64,000 nt of DNA, taken from NCBI RefSeq assembly GCF_002994445.1, contig NZ_MRZJ01000008.1, forward strand, positions 1-64,000, in the 5' to 3' direction. A model generated the notes under the pieces. That model was given only the letters and a program-made list of their open reading frames with translations. It was not told where the DNA came from and searched no databases. This stretch comes from Staphylococcus simulans (GTDB lineage: Bacteria; Bacillota; Bacilli; Staphylococcales; Staphylococcaceae). The translations under genes and the position numbers were made by a program. This document shows, one piece after another, positions 1 to 8,819 of the stretch (positions within the stretch are counted from its first letter, which is position 1; the number at the start of each line of letters is the position of its first letter).

Positions 1-11
1 AAAATCATTTT

Positions 12-85
12 TGGAGCGGGTGATGGGAATCGAACCCACAACATCAGCTTGGAAGGCTGAGGTTTTGCCATTAAACTACACCCGC
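12..85 (-). tRNA. tRNA-Gly (anticodon TCC)
   Basis: On the minus strand this folds as a cloverleaf. The acceptor strands GCGGGTG and CACCCGC pair over seven bases, the T arm reads GGTTCGATTCC, and the anticodon loop CTTCCAA gives TCC, so it decodes glycine GGA/GGG. The CCA end is encoded (12-14). It lies 30 bases from tRNA-Leu, and both probably belong to a larger tRNA cluster. Confidence 0.95.
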
Positions 86-115
86 ATAATTACTCGTGTA
101 ATCAATGAAATTTGA

Positions 116-198
<83 letters not shown>

Positions 199-426
199 TT
201 GGGTTAAATTCATCAATTACTTAATTTAACAACGTACTCTATTGTAATACTTTCGTAATCTCTTGTCAATAACTTTTTAAAAGTTTTTAACAAGCCGTTA
301 AAGTTCGTTTCAAATTTTTAATGTGTTTTTTTAGGACATGAACTATCATATAACATTCATTATCCTAAGTCAACATGAAACCTCGATTTTTTTCATCTTT
401 TTTCAAATTTCTTCTATACACATAGA

Positions 427-470
427 AACGCTGTGCATTGTGACACGTTCAAGCCTTAATGCACAGCGTT
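427..470. terminator. Inverted repeat downstream of the sprT-like gene, possible terminator
   Basis: Thirteen-base perfect arms (427-439 and 458-470, AACGCTGTGCATT) flank an 18-base loop. The hairpin lies just after the stop of the sprT-like gene, so it could end tex-sprT transcription. The better T-rich tail follows it on the plus strand (471-480), where no gene reads in, so the direction is unsure. Confidence 0.45.
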
Positions 471-478
471 CATTTTTA

Positions 479-949
479 TTATTTCAGTTTCTTAACCAGC
501 TGCAGTTTTCCATGGCAATGTCCGCATACCATTCTCTGTGTGTTTACTTTTTTAATTCTTGGAAATGATTTTTTGCATTTTCTGCACTGATAGATATAAT
601 TCGCTCTTTCTTCATAGCTTTTTATCGCACTGCAAAACCTCGGTGCACCAACTTGCTGACTTAATTGTTTAAAATCAGCATCTTTATGTTGGTAACCCCT
701 CTTTTGCAAATGCAGATGGTAGTGGCACAACTCATGTTTAATAATGTCTATAATTGCCGCTTCTCCAAACTTTTCATATTGCTTTGGATTAATCTCGATA
801 TTGTGAGATTGCAGTAAATATCTGCCGCCTGTCGTTCTTAGCCGATTATTAAAATACGCCTGATGCTTAAACTCCCAGTTGAATACTTCTTTGGAAATCT
901 TTTCTGTCAGCTGCTGCAATCTTTCATTATTCATCCATTGCTCAGTCAT
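479..949 (-). CDS. SprT-like zinc metalloprotease-family protein
   Basis: This 156-residue protein of the SprT-like family carries a metalloprotease-type HELCH motif (His72, Glu73, His76) and a C-terminal zinc ribbon of two CxxC pairs (Cys122/Cys125 and Cys142/Cys145). SprT-like domains in other organisms are DNA-protein-crosslink proteases, but the cellular role of the short bacterial form is not settled. Its start overlaps the end of tex by eight bases, so the two are translationally linked. A second Met at residue 6 is an alternative start. Confidence 0.9.
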   Translation of the reverse strand: MTEQWMNNERLQQLTEKISKEVFNWEFKHQAYFNNRLRTTGGRYLLQSHNIEINPKQYEKFGEAAIIDIIKHELCHYHLHLQKRGYQHKDADFKQLSQQVGAPRFCSAIKSYEERANYIYQCRKCKKSFPRIKKVNTQRMVCGHCHGKLQLVKKLK

Positions 950-3092
950 TTGGGTTAATCATCGTTAATGAAACTTTATTTTTAACTGTATCTGTATCTA
1001 GCACCCATACATCTACAATATCGCCGACATTGACGACATCCATAGGATTTTTGACGAAACGTTTAGAGAGTTGCGAAATGTGTACTAAACCATCTTGTTT
1101 TACACCGACATCTACAAACGCTCCAAAGTCTACAACGTTGCGTACTGTTCCGCTTAGTTTCATTCCTTTAGTTAAATCTTCTAAAGACAATACGTTCGAT
1201 TTTAAAATCGGTGTTTCGTATTCATCACGCGGATCTCGGTTCGGCGCAATTAAAGCTGAGACGATATCTTCAAGTGTCGGTAATCCTACCTCTAACTTTT
1301 CAGCTGCTGCTTTCATATCAATTTTGTTCAGTGCATCTTTTAATTGTTTTGTGCCTAAATCCTCTGCACTCAGACCTTCTTGTTCCAGCAATTGGTATGC
1401 TATGTTATAGCTTTCTGGATGAATCGCTGTATTATCAAGCGGCTCTTTGCCATTAACGATACGCAAGAAACCAATACTTTGTTCAAAAGTTTTCGGCCCT
1501 AAGCGTTTAACTTTCGCAATTTGCTTATGATGATCAATTGCACCGTTCTCTTCACGGAAATCAATAATATTCTGTGCGATTTGCGGAGATAAACCTGATA
1601 CGTGCTGCAATAATGAACGTGATGCTGTATTAACATCTACACCGACTTGGTTAACTGCTGTTTCCACAACAAAATCCAAAGCATTTTCTAATGCCTTTTG
1701 ATTCACATCATGCTGATATTGTCCGACACCGATAGATTTCGGATCGATTTTTACTAATTCGCTTAATGGATCTTGTACACGACGACCTATTGACACAGCA
1801 CTGCGTTCCTCAACTTGGAAGTCAGGGAATTCAGAACGTGCAATTTCAGATGCTGAATAAACAGAAGCCCCTGCTTCATTTACAATAATAAATTGCACAT
1901 CTAAGTGATGTTTTTGAATCAAGTCCGCCACAAATTGTTCTGTTTCTCTGCTTGCTGTACCATTACCGATGGCAACAAGCTTCACATCGTAATCATTTAC
2001 GAACTGCAAGAATGTTTTTTCTGCTTGCTGCTTTTTATTCACAGGCGGATGCGGATACATCACACCTTTAGCAATAAATGTTCCGTATGGATTGATTACA
2101 GCAAGCTTGCACCCTGTTCTGAAAGCCGGGTCGACACCTAAAATTTGTTTGCCTTTCAACGGCGGCTGCAATAACAAATGTTTGAGGTTCACACTAAAGA
2201 CCTCAATAGCATGATCTTCAGCTTTCGTAGTTAAATCAGAACGGATTTCTCGCTCGATTGAAGGCATAATCAAACGTTTCATACTATCTTGTATAGCATC
2301 TTTAATATATTGACTGCCTTCATGATTGCCTTTGACTTCTTGTCTTTCAATATCACGTTCGATGCTGCTCGTATCCATTTCTATTTTAACGGTTAATACT
2401 TTTTCCTTTTCTCCGCGGTTCATTGCTAAGATACGATGATTTGCGACTTTATTGATTGGTTCTGAGAAGTCATAATACATTTCGTATGTCTTTTGTTCAT
2501 CTTCAGCTTTTTTCTTTTTCTGACTCGTAATCAAGCCGCGCTTTTGTGTTTGCGTTAAGATTTTATTTCTATATTTAGGATTATCTGATACCCATTCAGC
2601 GATAATATCTTGTGCTCCTGCTAATGCTGCTTGTGCACTTTCTACTTCATCGTTGATAAAAGCTGCAGCATAATCAGCAGGTGATTGATCGATACTTTTT
2701 TGCATCAGCCATTTAGCTAAAGGTTCTAATCCTTTCCTTTTTGCTTCTGTGGCACGTGTCTTTTTCTTTTGTTTAAATGGTCTGTATAAATCTTCTACAC
2801 GCTGCAATTTAGTTTGTTTTAAAATATCAGCTTTCAATTGTGCATCTAAAAGTCCTTGTTGTTCAATATTATGTAAGACTTCTTCTTTTCTTTTTTGAAG
2901 CTGCTCCATATAGTGGTATTCATCCGCTATTTTCTTGATTTCAACTTCATCTAATCCGCCCGTACGTTCTTTACGATATCTCGCGATAAACGGAACAGTA
3001 TTATTTTCTTCTAAAAGTGCAAGCACTTCTGTAATTTGTTTGGTAGAAAAGTTATGTTGTTTTTCGATTGAGTTAATCAATTCTTTATTCAA
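942..3092 (-). CDS. tex: Tex family RNA-binding transcription accessory protein
   Basis: Tex is a cytoplasmic nucleic-acid-binding protein with an N-terminal helical region, a YqgF/RNase H-like core, helix-hairpin-helix elements (around the GVDVNTAS stretch) and a C-terminal S1 domain (DLTKGMKLSGTVRNVVDFGAFVDVG region). I start it at TTG 3092: a GAGGTG ribosome binding site lies seven bases upstream and the product is then 716 residues, the usual Tex length. A longer reading frame runs back into sigB and is rejected. It is separated from sigB by a terminator, and a sprT-like gene overlaps its end. Confidence 0.94.
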   Translation of the reverse strand: MNKELINSIEKQHNFSTKQITEVLALLEENNTVPFIARYRKERTGGLDEVEIKKIADEYHYMEQLQKRKEEVLHNIEQQGLLDAQLKADILKQTKLQRVEDLYRPFKQKKKTRATEAKRKGLEPLAKWLMQKSIDQSPADYAAAFINDEVESAQAALAGAQDIIAEWVSDNPKYRNKILTQTQKRGLITSQKKKKAEDEQKTYEMYYDFSEPINKVANHRILAMNRGEKEKVLTVKIEMDTSSIERDIERQEVKGNHEGSQYIKDAIQDSMKRLIMPSIEREIRSDLTTKAEDHAIEVFSVNLKHLLLQPPLKGKQILGVDPAFRTGCKLAVINPYGTFIAKGVMYPHPPVNKKQQAEKTFLQFVNDYDVKLVAIGNGTASRETEQFVADLIQKHHLDVQFIIVNEAGASVYSASEIARSEFPDFQVEERSAVSIGRRVQDPLSELVKIDPKSIGVGQYQHDVNQKALENALDFVVETAVNQVGVDVNTASRSLLQHVSGLSPQIAQNIIDFREENGAIDHHKQIAKVKRLGPKTFEQSIGFLRIVNGKEPLDNTAIHPESYNIAYQLLEQEGLSAEDLGTKQLKDALNKIDMKAAAEKLEVGLPTLEDIVSALIAPNRDPRDEYETPILKSNVLSLEDLTKGMKLSGTVRNVVDFGAFVDVGVKQDGLVHISQLSKRFVKNPMDVVNVGDIVDVWVLDTDTVKNKVSLTMINPND

Positions 3093-3142
3093 TATCGGCA
3101 CCTCAATTTCGTTTTCTTGATTCCATGATAGCACAAAATACA

Positions 3143-3182
3143 AACAGGACTGAAATACATGAATACGTACTTCAGTCCTGTT
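3143..3182 (-). terminator. Terminator after sigB
   Basis: Twelve-base perfect arms (AACAGGACTGAA, 3143-3154 and 3171-3182) surround a 16-base loop, followed on the minus strand by a T-rich run. It lies between the sigB stop and the tex start, closing the rsb-sigB operon. Confidence 0.8.
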
Positions 3183-3210
3183 ATCAGATTCATATTTGCA
3201 ACAAGCTGCT

Positions 3211-3981
3211 TTATTTCTTTGCTGCTTGCTGAAGTTTTTTAATCGCATTGCGCTGCAAACGAGAAACATGCATTTGGCTTAAACCAATGCGTTCACCTGT
3301 TTCTTTTTGACTTAATCCTTCGATAAACGTACACTGAATGATTTCACGTTCTCTGTCAGATAATATCGGTAAAATTCTTTCAAGAATCATGCGTTTTTCT
3401 GTTAAATCATAACCGTCTTCTTGTTCACCCATAATATCCAGCAGTGTCACTGTTGAACCGTCTTTGTCCGCTTCAATGGAATGATCCACACTTAAAGCAT
3501 TATAACTTTGTCCCATCTCCATTGCTTCGAGTACTTCTTCTTCAGTGACTTCTAGTCTGTCTGCAATTTCAGCAATTGATGGCGAACGCTCAAGTTCATT
3601 AGTCAATTCATCTGTCGTTTTTTTGATCCTCGGACCAATTTCTTTAATTCTTCTTGGAACATGAACGCTCCAAGTCTTATCTCTTAAATATCTTTTGATT
3701 TCACCGATTACAGTAGGCACCAAGAAAGCTTCAAACTTTCTTCCGAAGTTAATGTCGAATCGATTGATTGCACCTATCAAGCCTACCATTCCTACTTGAA
3801 CCAAATCTTCGTGGTGGGATTGTCCCTTTGAATACTTAAAAGCTAAAGATTCAATCAATTTCTGATAATGTTTGACAAGCTTGTCTTGGGCACTGGTATT
3901 TTCATTATTTTGATGCTGTCTGATCCACTCGTTGATTTGTTCTGGTGAAATATCGTTAGTTGATTTCGACTCTTTCGCCAT
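3211..3981 (-). CDS. sigB: RNA polymerase sigma factor SigB
   Basis: General-stress sigma factor of the sigma-70 group 3 type, 256 residues as in S. aureus. Region 2 contains [18 protein letters not shown], and region 4 ends with the helix-turn-helix [21 protein letters not shown]. It directs RNA polymerase to GTTTAA/GGGTAT promoters, one of which is seen at 4805-4830 upstream of rsbV. Its start overlaps rsbW by 26 bases, keeping sigma factor and anti-sigma factor in step. Confidence 0.98.
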   Translation of the reverse strand: MAKESKSTNDISPEQINEWIRQHQNNENTSAQDKLVKHYQKLIESLAFKYSKGQSHHEDLVQVGMVGLIGAINRFDINFGRKFEAFLVPTVIGEIKRYLRDKTWSVHVPRRIKEIGPRIKKTTDELTNELERSPSIAEIADRLEVTEEEVLEAMEMGQSYNALSVDHSIEADKDGSTVTLLDIMGEQEDGYDLTEKRMILERILPILSDREREIIQCTFIEGLSQKETGERIGLSQMHVSRLQRNAIKKLQQAAKK

Positions 3982-4435
3982 TATTGTGCACCTGCTCTTT
4001 TTTTATATACTTAATCATGCTTATCGTAACACCATTGTCCTTGTTTACTTTAACTTCATCCATAAGTGATTCAATTAAGAACAAACCAAGGCCGCCTTCT
4101 CTTAAAAAGTCGATGTTTTCATTTTGTTTATATGGCCCTAGTTCTTTTTTCTTTTCTTCATAGTCGAAACTTTGACCTTGGTCAGAAATCACGACTCTGA
4201 TTTTATCTTCGTAAATTTCAAAGCATAAATAAATAGAAGTATCTGTATCTTCACCTTTATAGGCATGCTTGACTGCATTTGTTACTGCTTCGCTCACTGC
4301 AATTTTTGCATCTTCAATATCATCGTATGAAGCACCGGCACGTGAGAATACACCTGACAGTGTTAATCGAATTAAACTGACATATTCAGCTTGTGCAGGT
4401 AACTTCATTTCAATTACATTCCGCTTCGCTTCCAT
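3956..4435 (-). CDS. rsbW: Anti-sigma-B factor and serine kinase RsbW
   Basis: RsbW is a 159-residue HATPase-fold protein that binds SigB and phosphorylates the anti-anti-sigma factor RsbV. The ATP-binding N box ([11 protein letters not shown]) and the glycine-rich [11 protein letters not shown] segment are intact. It is preceded by a strong GGAGG site and sits one base from rsbV, overlapping sigB downstream. The order rsbU-rsbV-rsbW-sigB is that of other staphylococci, which lack the larger Bacillus stressosome module. Confidence 0.97.
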   Translation of the reverse strand: MEAKRNVIEMKLPAQAEYVSLIRLTLSGVFSRAGASYDDIEDAKIAVSEAVTNAVKHAYKGEDTDTSIYLCFEIYEDKIRVVISDQGQSFDYEEKKKELGPYKQNENIDFLREGGLGLFLIESLMDEVKVNKDNGVTISMIKYIKKEQVHNNGERVEIN

Positions 4436-4436
4436 G

Positions 4437-4763
4437 TCATTCTACCTCCGATCCTTCGTTTACATGCATTAAGTCGCTTAAGCCTGTAATTTCAAATAAA
4501 CGGCTGATGCGCTCAGAAGCACCGATAATATATAATTCTTTATCATTTTGATTTAAAGCTTTCAATGTTCCAACAAATAAACCAAGACCTGTTGAATCCA
4601 TGTAGCTGACATTCGTTAAGTTAACATGAACATCATGTGTACCTTCTTGTTTAATAGGTGACAAGACCTTTTCTAAATCAGGTACAGTATAGACATCCAA
4701 TTCTCCTCCGACCTTAATTTCATAATACTCATCATGTTTTTTTGTCTCTATATTCAAGTTCAT
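4437..4763 (-). CDS. rsbV: Anti-anti-sigma factor RsbV
   Basis: STAS-domain protein of 108 residues. The phosphorylation site is the serine of the [10 protein letters not shown] motif (Ser57). Unphosphorylated RsbV captures RsbW and frees SigB, and RsbU removes the phosphate. A sigma-B promoter lies immediately upstream (4805-4830), so rsbV-rsbW-sigB can autoamplify separately from rsbU. Confidence 0.97.
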   Translation of the reverse strand: MNLNIETKKHDEYYEIKVGGELDVYTVPDLEKVLSPIKQEGTHDVHVNLTNVSYMDSTGLGLFVGTLKALNQNDKELYIIGASERISRLFEITGLSDLMHVNEGSEVE

Positions 4764-4804
4764 TCAATGATACACTCCAGTCTGTTCATATTTCAAACAC
4801 TTAT

Positions 4805-4830
4805 CTACCCGTTTTATTAAAAAGTTAATC
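4805..4830 (-). promoter_or_regulatory. Sigma-B-dependent promoter of rsbV-rsbW-sigB
   Basis: On the minus strand GATTAA (4825-4830), a 14-base spacer and GGGTAG (4805-4810) match the staphylococcal sigma-B consensus GTTTAA-N14-GGGTAT with one mismatch in each box. It lies between rsbU and rsbV, where S. aureus has its sigma-B autoregulatory promoter. Confidence 0.8.
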
Positions 4831-4838
4831 ACTTTTAT

Positions 4839-5840
4839 TTAATTTACGCGCTTAATAATTAAAATTGTTAAGTCATCTCGTTTGCCTGAAGGCTGAATGC
4901 CTAACAGTTCTTCATATAATAACTGTACAATGTCTTGAGGATGCAGATTTTTGTATTTATGTATGAAATCTAACAAATAATCTGTTTCAATAAATTTGCC
5001 GTTTTCATCTCTGATCTCAGTCACACCATCTGTAAAGATAATAATCAAATCGTCTAAATAAATCGGAATCTCTTGCTGCTTATAACGCTCTAATTGTTTA
5101 ACGCCTAATACTCTGCCTCTGACAGAAATTTCTTCAAATTCATCTTGTTCAGCTCTGAAGATATAACCAGGCTCATGTCCTGCTGAGCTGCAATACAATA
5201 AATGATTCATTTCTTCATACAAGCCGTAAAACATTGTCACGAACATATCTTGGTTAACGTTCTTTTCAACAACACGATTCAATCGTTTTAATCCGTCGCT
5301 TGGTAATTGCGAATGCCCATAGGAATCCATACCGAACTTAATCATACTCATTGCAAGTGCTGCAGGAATCCCTTTGCCGATGACATCTGCAACAGCGAAA
5401 CTCATTGTCCCATCTTTATGATCGATTAAATTAAAATAATCTCCGCTTACCTTTTGTGCAGCTACGGAAATAACCCCGATTTGAATACTGTCAAATTGAG
5501 GTATCTCTGTTTGCAGCATTGTTTGCTGTAAACGAGAAGCTAAATCCATTTCCTTGTCATGGTAGTATAGTTTATCTACCATTTCTTGGTAATCTTGGTA
5601 GCTGAAGCCATATGCATTTGCAATTATTTTCAATAATTCGAACGTAGCCAGAATTTCATCTCTATTTAAATCCATCTCGTTGGCACATTCACGATGAATA
5701 TCCAATACATCTTCTGCTTGAATGTCCTTTTCGATGATTTCTTTGCCGAACGCCTGGAATTGGTTCGTTATCTTTTCTTTATCATAGGACTCTACATATG
5801 ATTGCATCATTTGCAAATACCTTTTTTTAAAATCCTTCAT
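4839..5840 (-). CDS. rsbU: PP2C-type phosphatase RsbU, activator of sigma-B
   Basis: RsbU dephosphorylates RsbV. It has 333 residues, as in S. aureus, with an N-terminal helical signalling domain (about 1-110) followed by a PP2C/SpoIIE phosphatase domain carrying the metal-site motifs GDYFNLIDH, ADVIGKGIPAALAM and the C-terminal FTDGVTE. It is full length, so the pathway should be intact, unlike in some S. aureus laboratory strains with an rsbU deletion. The upstream gap to mazF holds a structured RNA element. Confidence 0.97.
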   Translation of the reverse strand: MKDFKKRYLQMMQSYVESYDKEKITNQFQAFGKEIIEKDIQAEDVLDIHRECANEMDLNRDEILATFELLKIIANAYGFSYQDYQEMVDKLYYHDKEMDLASRLQQTMLQTEIPQFDSIQIGVISVAAQKVSGDYFNLIDHKDGTMSFAVADVIGKGIPAALAMSMIKFGMDSYGHSQLPSDGLKRLNRVVEKNVNQDMFVTMFYGLYEEMNHLLYCSSAGHEPGYIFRAEQDEFEEISVRGRVLGVKQLERYKQQEIPIYLDDLIIIFTDGVTEIRDENGKFIETDYLLDFIHKYKNLHPQDIVQLLYEELLGIQPSGKRDDLTILIIKRVN

Positions 5841-5932
5841 TGTATCGCCCTCTCTATAAATGTCAGTTTTTGCCCAATATTCTGTTTAATCTACACACTA
5901 AATACACATAAAGTTCATCATAGAAAAAGAGG

Positions 5933-6023
5933 AAAAAAACAAATTTCAGCATCATAGTAAGAATGCTGTATTACGCTATGATCATAGTCGAGCAATAAGC
6001 AAAATTGCTAAGTAAGCTGAAAT
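5933..6023 (-). ncRNA. Structured three-way-junction RNA element ending in a U-run (candidate sRNA or mazF 3' terminator)
   Basis: An eight-base outer stem (5943-5950 with 6016-6023, ATTTCAGC) encloses two hairpins. One pairs 5951-5957 with 5976-5982 (ATCATAG), extended by TAA/TTA; the other pairs 5991-5996 with 6004-6009 (AGCAAT). On the minus strand the outer stem is followed at once by TTGTTTTTTT, as in an intrinsic terminator. It starts about 108 bases after the mazF stop and ends about 90 bases before rsbU. Whether it has its own promoter is not clear from sequence. Confidence 0.45.
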
Positions 6024-6130
6024 CGTTTTTTAACCTCTTAACTTAATTTCATGGATGAACTGGATTGTTCAGCAAGACTGACATATCCGTTTGTCATTTA
6101 GTTGTTAAATATCAAGTTTGCAATCGGTTC

Positions 6131-6481
6131 TTAATTTTTGTGAGTTAAACCCAAACTGATTCCAATCGCATTGTCAATTTCTTTCATCTTTTCATCTGAA
6201 AGATAAGTCAGTTTCTCTTTCAAACGTTTTTTATCAACTGTTCTAATCTGTTCGAGTAAGATAACAGAATCTTTGTCTAATTTATATTTACTCTTTTCAA
6301 TTTCCACATGTGTTGGAATTTTTGCCTTGTTAATACGGCCGGTAATTGCGGCTACAATCACCGTCGGACTGTACTTATTGCCAGTGTCATTTTGTATAAT
6401 TACAACAGGTCTAACTCCCCCTTGTTCAGAACCTTGCACTGGTGATAAATCAGCTAAATATACATCGCCTCTCCTCATCAT
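6131..6481 (-). CDS. mazF: mRNA interferase toxin MazF
   Basis: MazF/PemK-family endoribonuclease that cleaves specific single-stranded mRNA sites (UACAU in the S. aureus enzyme) until MazE neutralises it. The N-terminal [20 protein letters not shown] segment is essentially the S. aureus protein. At 116 residues the C-terminus is slightly shorter and diverges after GISLGL. Its ATG overlaps the mazE stop (ATGA). As in other staphylococci the pair sits just upstream of the sigma-B operon. Confidence 0.97.
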   Translation of the reverse strand: MMRRGDVYLADLSPVQGSEQGGVRPVVIIQNDTGNKYSPTVIVAAITGRINKAKIPTHVEIEKSKYKLDKDSVILLEQIRTVDKKRLKEKLTYLSDEKMKEIDNAIGISLGLTHKN

Positions 6482-6645
6482 TCATCCTTGTCGAATGCAA
6501 GATAAGATTCGTTGCAATCACAGGCTTCACATTCAACTGAAAATGCCTCCGTTGCTAGGGAGAGATTTAAATCAGCCATTTGTGAATAGCCTTCTTTTAA
6601 TGACTGTTCCAAACTATAAGTTCTATTCTGATTAAAAGTTGACAT
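6478..6645 (-). CDS. mazE: Antitoxin MazE
   Basis: Staphylococcal MazE of 55 residues. I start it at ATG 6645, which follows a GGAGG site and aligns with known MazE; the longer frame upstream is not supported. The body ([19 protein letters not shown]) is conserved, then a cysteine-containing acidic tail ([11 protein letters not shown]) that wraps MazF. It is translationally coupled to mazF and lies 80 bases after alr. Confidence 0.95.
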   Translation of the reverse strand: MSTFNQNRTYSLEQSLKEGYSQMADLNLSLATEAFSVECEACDCNESYLAFDKDE

Positions 6646-6725
6646 AAGTAAGACCTCCAAGAAATAAAGAACTGCTAAATTAATATTCAAACTAATGATA
6701 ACAAATTTCAAAATTCATGACCATA

Positions 6726-7880
6726 CTATTTTTGCAATTCGTTGACAATATCAAATAATTTTTCAGGTTCATAAATTCTTGGTACACGACGGCTGATGCG
6801 GCATAACACTTCATAATTGATTGTTTGCTGTTTATTCGCCATCTCTGTTAATGATTCCAGACCCTCGTGTTCACGGTTGAGCAAAGTTGCTGTATCACCG
6901 ACATGAAACGTTTCATCTTCAGGTAATTCAACCATCATCTGATCCATGCAGACTCTGCCGATAATCGGGCAATGATGCCCTTTGATTTCAACTGTCGCAC
7001 CTTGCATCATACGCGGAAAGCCATCTGCATAGCCTACACCTAATACAGCTGATTTCACTTTATGGTCCGCTGTATAAGTTGAGCCATAGCTTACTGTGTC
7101 ACCGACATTCAGTTGTTTGACTTCCATAATTTCAGTCTGCCATTGTGCACACGGATACAAAACCGCATGTGTCTTTTCTCTTACATATTCAGATGGATAG
7201 TAGCCATATAATGCAATACCAGTACGGACCATGTTGCAAATCGGTGCTTCATGCAAAATAGTACCTGCAGAATTTTGCGCATGTACATAAGGCGGAAGTG
7301 GTAAAGTAGTTACCCATTCTTCAAACATTTGATATTGCTCTGCAGTATGCGGGCTATCTTCATCAGCTTGAGCAAAGTGTGTAAACACACCTTCAAAAAT
7401 CAGATGTTCATGCTGATTGATCTCTTTAACAATCTTTTGGTAATCTTCTACTGATTTAATACCTAAGCGTCCCATTCCTGTATCGATTTTGACATGCAGC
7501 CATAAATCCTTTTCAACAGATGTATCAATTTGTTCAATCGCTGCTTTCAGCCATGAATATGATGGTACTGTTAATGCAACACGATGCTGAATCGCTTTAT
7601 TAATATCATGCGGCATCACCACACCTAGAATTAAAATTTTGGCATCAATGCCGTTCATACGCAGTTCGATTGCTTCATCTAATGTTGCTACCGCAAAGAA
7701 CTCTGCGCCGTTGTCTTCTAAACAGCGCGCAACTTTGACACTGCCCATACCATAGGCATTCGCTTTTATAACAGGCATCACTTGTTTATTGGGTTGTAGT
7801 TTACCTAGTACTTGATAGTTTTTTAAAATTGCTTCTAAATCTACCTTAAGATACGTAGGCCGATAAAATTTATCCGCCAT
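6726..7880 (-). CDS. alr: Alanine racemase
   Basis: PLP-dependent fold-III enzyme interconverting L- and D-alanine to supply D-Ala for peptidoglycan and teichoic acid D-alanylation. The PLP lysine is Lys39 in VIKANAYGMG, and the C-terminal domain carries the GRVCMDQMMVEL segment. It has 384 residues with an AAAGGAG site. It lies between acpS and mazE, the usual staphylococcal order, and may be co-transcribed with them. Confidence 0.97.
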   Translation of the reverse strand: MADKFYRPTYLKVDLEAILKNYQVLGKLQPNKQVMPVIKANAYGMGSVKVARCLEDNGAEFFAVATLDEAIELRMNGIDAKILILGVVMPHDINKAIQHRVALTVPSYSWLKAAIEQIDTSVEKDLWLHVKIDTGMGRLGIKSVEDYQKIVKEINQHEHLIFEGVFTHFAQADEDSPHTAEQYQMFEEWVTTLPLPPYVHAQNSAGTILHEAPICNMVRTGIALYGYYPSEYVREKTHAVLYPCAQWQTEIMEVKQLNVGDTVSYGSTYTADHKVKSAVLGVGYADGFPRMMQGATVEIKGHHCPIIGRVCMDQMMVELPEDETFHVGDTATLLNREHEGLESLTEMANKQQTINYEVLCRISRRVPRIYEPEKLFDIVNELQK

Positions 7881-7961
7881 AGTGTCATCTCCTTTAAAAA
7901 CCGTTAAAATGTATTACTACTATAATACTACTTTTCACACTTTAGCAATACTCTTATTGTA

Positions 7962-8315
7962 CTAAATCTTCTCTAGTATCACTTGGCTTGTCGCATAATT
8001 TTCAGTATGCGAGATGCTGACATGCACTTTAAATCCTTCGTATTCTATAAAAGGTCGTCCTAATTCATCATTTTTGCAGTTGATTGCTTTAAAGCCGATG
8101 CGTTTGCCGATCCCTGTCCCCAAGGCTTTACTGAAAGCTTCTTTGCATGCAAAACGGCCTGCAAGAAATTCTGCTTTTCTCTTTTCATGCGAAAATGAAT
8201 TGAATTTCTCAAGCTCATCTGCACTTAAAATCTTCTCTGGCAATCTTTTTTGGCGTTCCAGCATCGTTTGAATACGCTCGATTTCAATTAAATCTATTCC
8301 GATTCCGTATATCAT
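7962..8315 (-). CDS. acpS: Holo-[acyl-carrier-protein] synthase
   Basis: AcpS transfers the phosphopantetheine arm of CoA to a serine of acyl carrier protein. Both signature motifs are present: [10 protein letters not shown] near the N-terminus (metal-binding Asp8) and [14 protein letters not shown] (Glu58 and the catalytic lysine). It has 117 residues. Its start abuts the stop of the upstream PH-domain gene, so translation is probably coupled. Confidence 0.97.
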   Translation of the reverse strand: MIYGIGIDLIEIERIQTMLERQKRLPEKILSADELEKFNSFSHEKRKAEFLAGRFACKEAFSKALGTGIGKRIGFKAINCKNDELGRPFIEYEGFKVHVSISHTENYATSQVILEKI

Positions 8316-8819
8316 TTACTCACCTGTTTCTATATCATACTCATATAAAGTTTGAGAACTTTGTTTGATTTCATCCATTATAGCTTGTGCTGTAGTTCTT
8401 TTAATTAAAATAATATCACTATTCCCGCCGGCTGTGGATAAAGTTAGTGTTGCCAGCTGCCATTTGCGCATGATCCATCCTTCAGTAATATCTATGTTTT
8501 GAATTCTGAAAAGCGGAATATGTTTCAAGCTGACAAACAACATGCCTTCTTGTACAATTATCTTTTTGTTTTCAAGCACATAGCCATGTTGTTTCTTTTT
8601 CAGCCATGGATTGATAAGGCAGTCGATGATAATAGCAACCACAATGACACAAGCAGTAATGATAAAGTTCCATTTAACAGCTCGCTCTGACGTTATGTGC
8701 CACCAGTATAAGTCTGAAAAGGCAAGACTAAGCAATACCAATGCAATCAATGCTGTGCGTATTAACCCTGCAATAACAAGTACTTTCTTACCCTCTTGTG
8801 CCATTCGATTCAGTTTCAT
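8316..8819 (-). CDS. Bacterial PH-domain (bPH2/YdbS-like) membrane protein
   Basis: Small membrane protein of about 167 residues with two N-terminal transmembrane helices (VLVIAGLIRTALIALVLLSL and a second near residues 45-65) followed by a bacterial pleckstrin-homology domain (IIVQEGMLFVSLKHIPLFRI). It is the last of three related genes and overlaps the end of the 500-residue one. An AAGGAGG site precedes two adjacent ATGs; I chose the second. Bacillus relatives (YdbS/YdbT) help resist certain antimicrobial peptides, but the role here is not shown. Confidence 0.83.
   Translation of the reverse strand: MKLNRMAQEGKKVLVIAGLIRTALIALVLLSLAFSDLYWWHITSERAVKWNFIITACVIVVAIIIDCLINPWLKKKQHGYVLENKKIIVQEGMLFVSLKHIPLFRIQNIDITEGWIMRKWQLATLTLSTAGGNSDIILIKRTTAQAIMDEIKQSSQTLYEYDIETGE

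Noticed and set aside
338..568. 76-residue plus-strand frame opposite the sprT-like gene end
   Set aside because: No ribosome site, Phe/Ile-rich noise across a hairpin, and overlaps a well-supported gene.
3093..3269. N-terminal extension of Tex by 59 residues
   Set aside because: It runs through the sigB terminator and into sigB, has no ribosome site, and TTG 3092 with GAGGTG gives the normal 716-residue protein.
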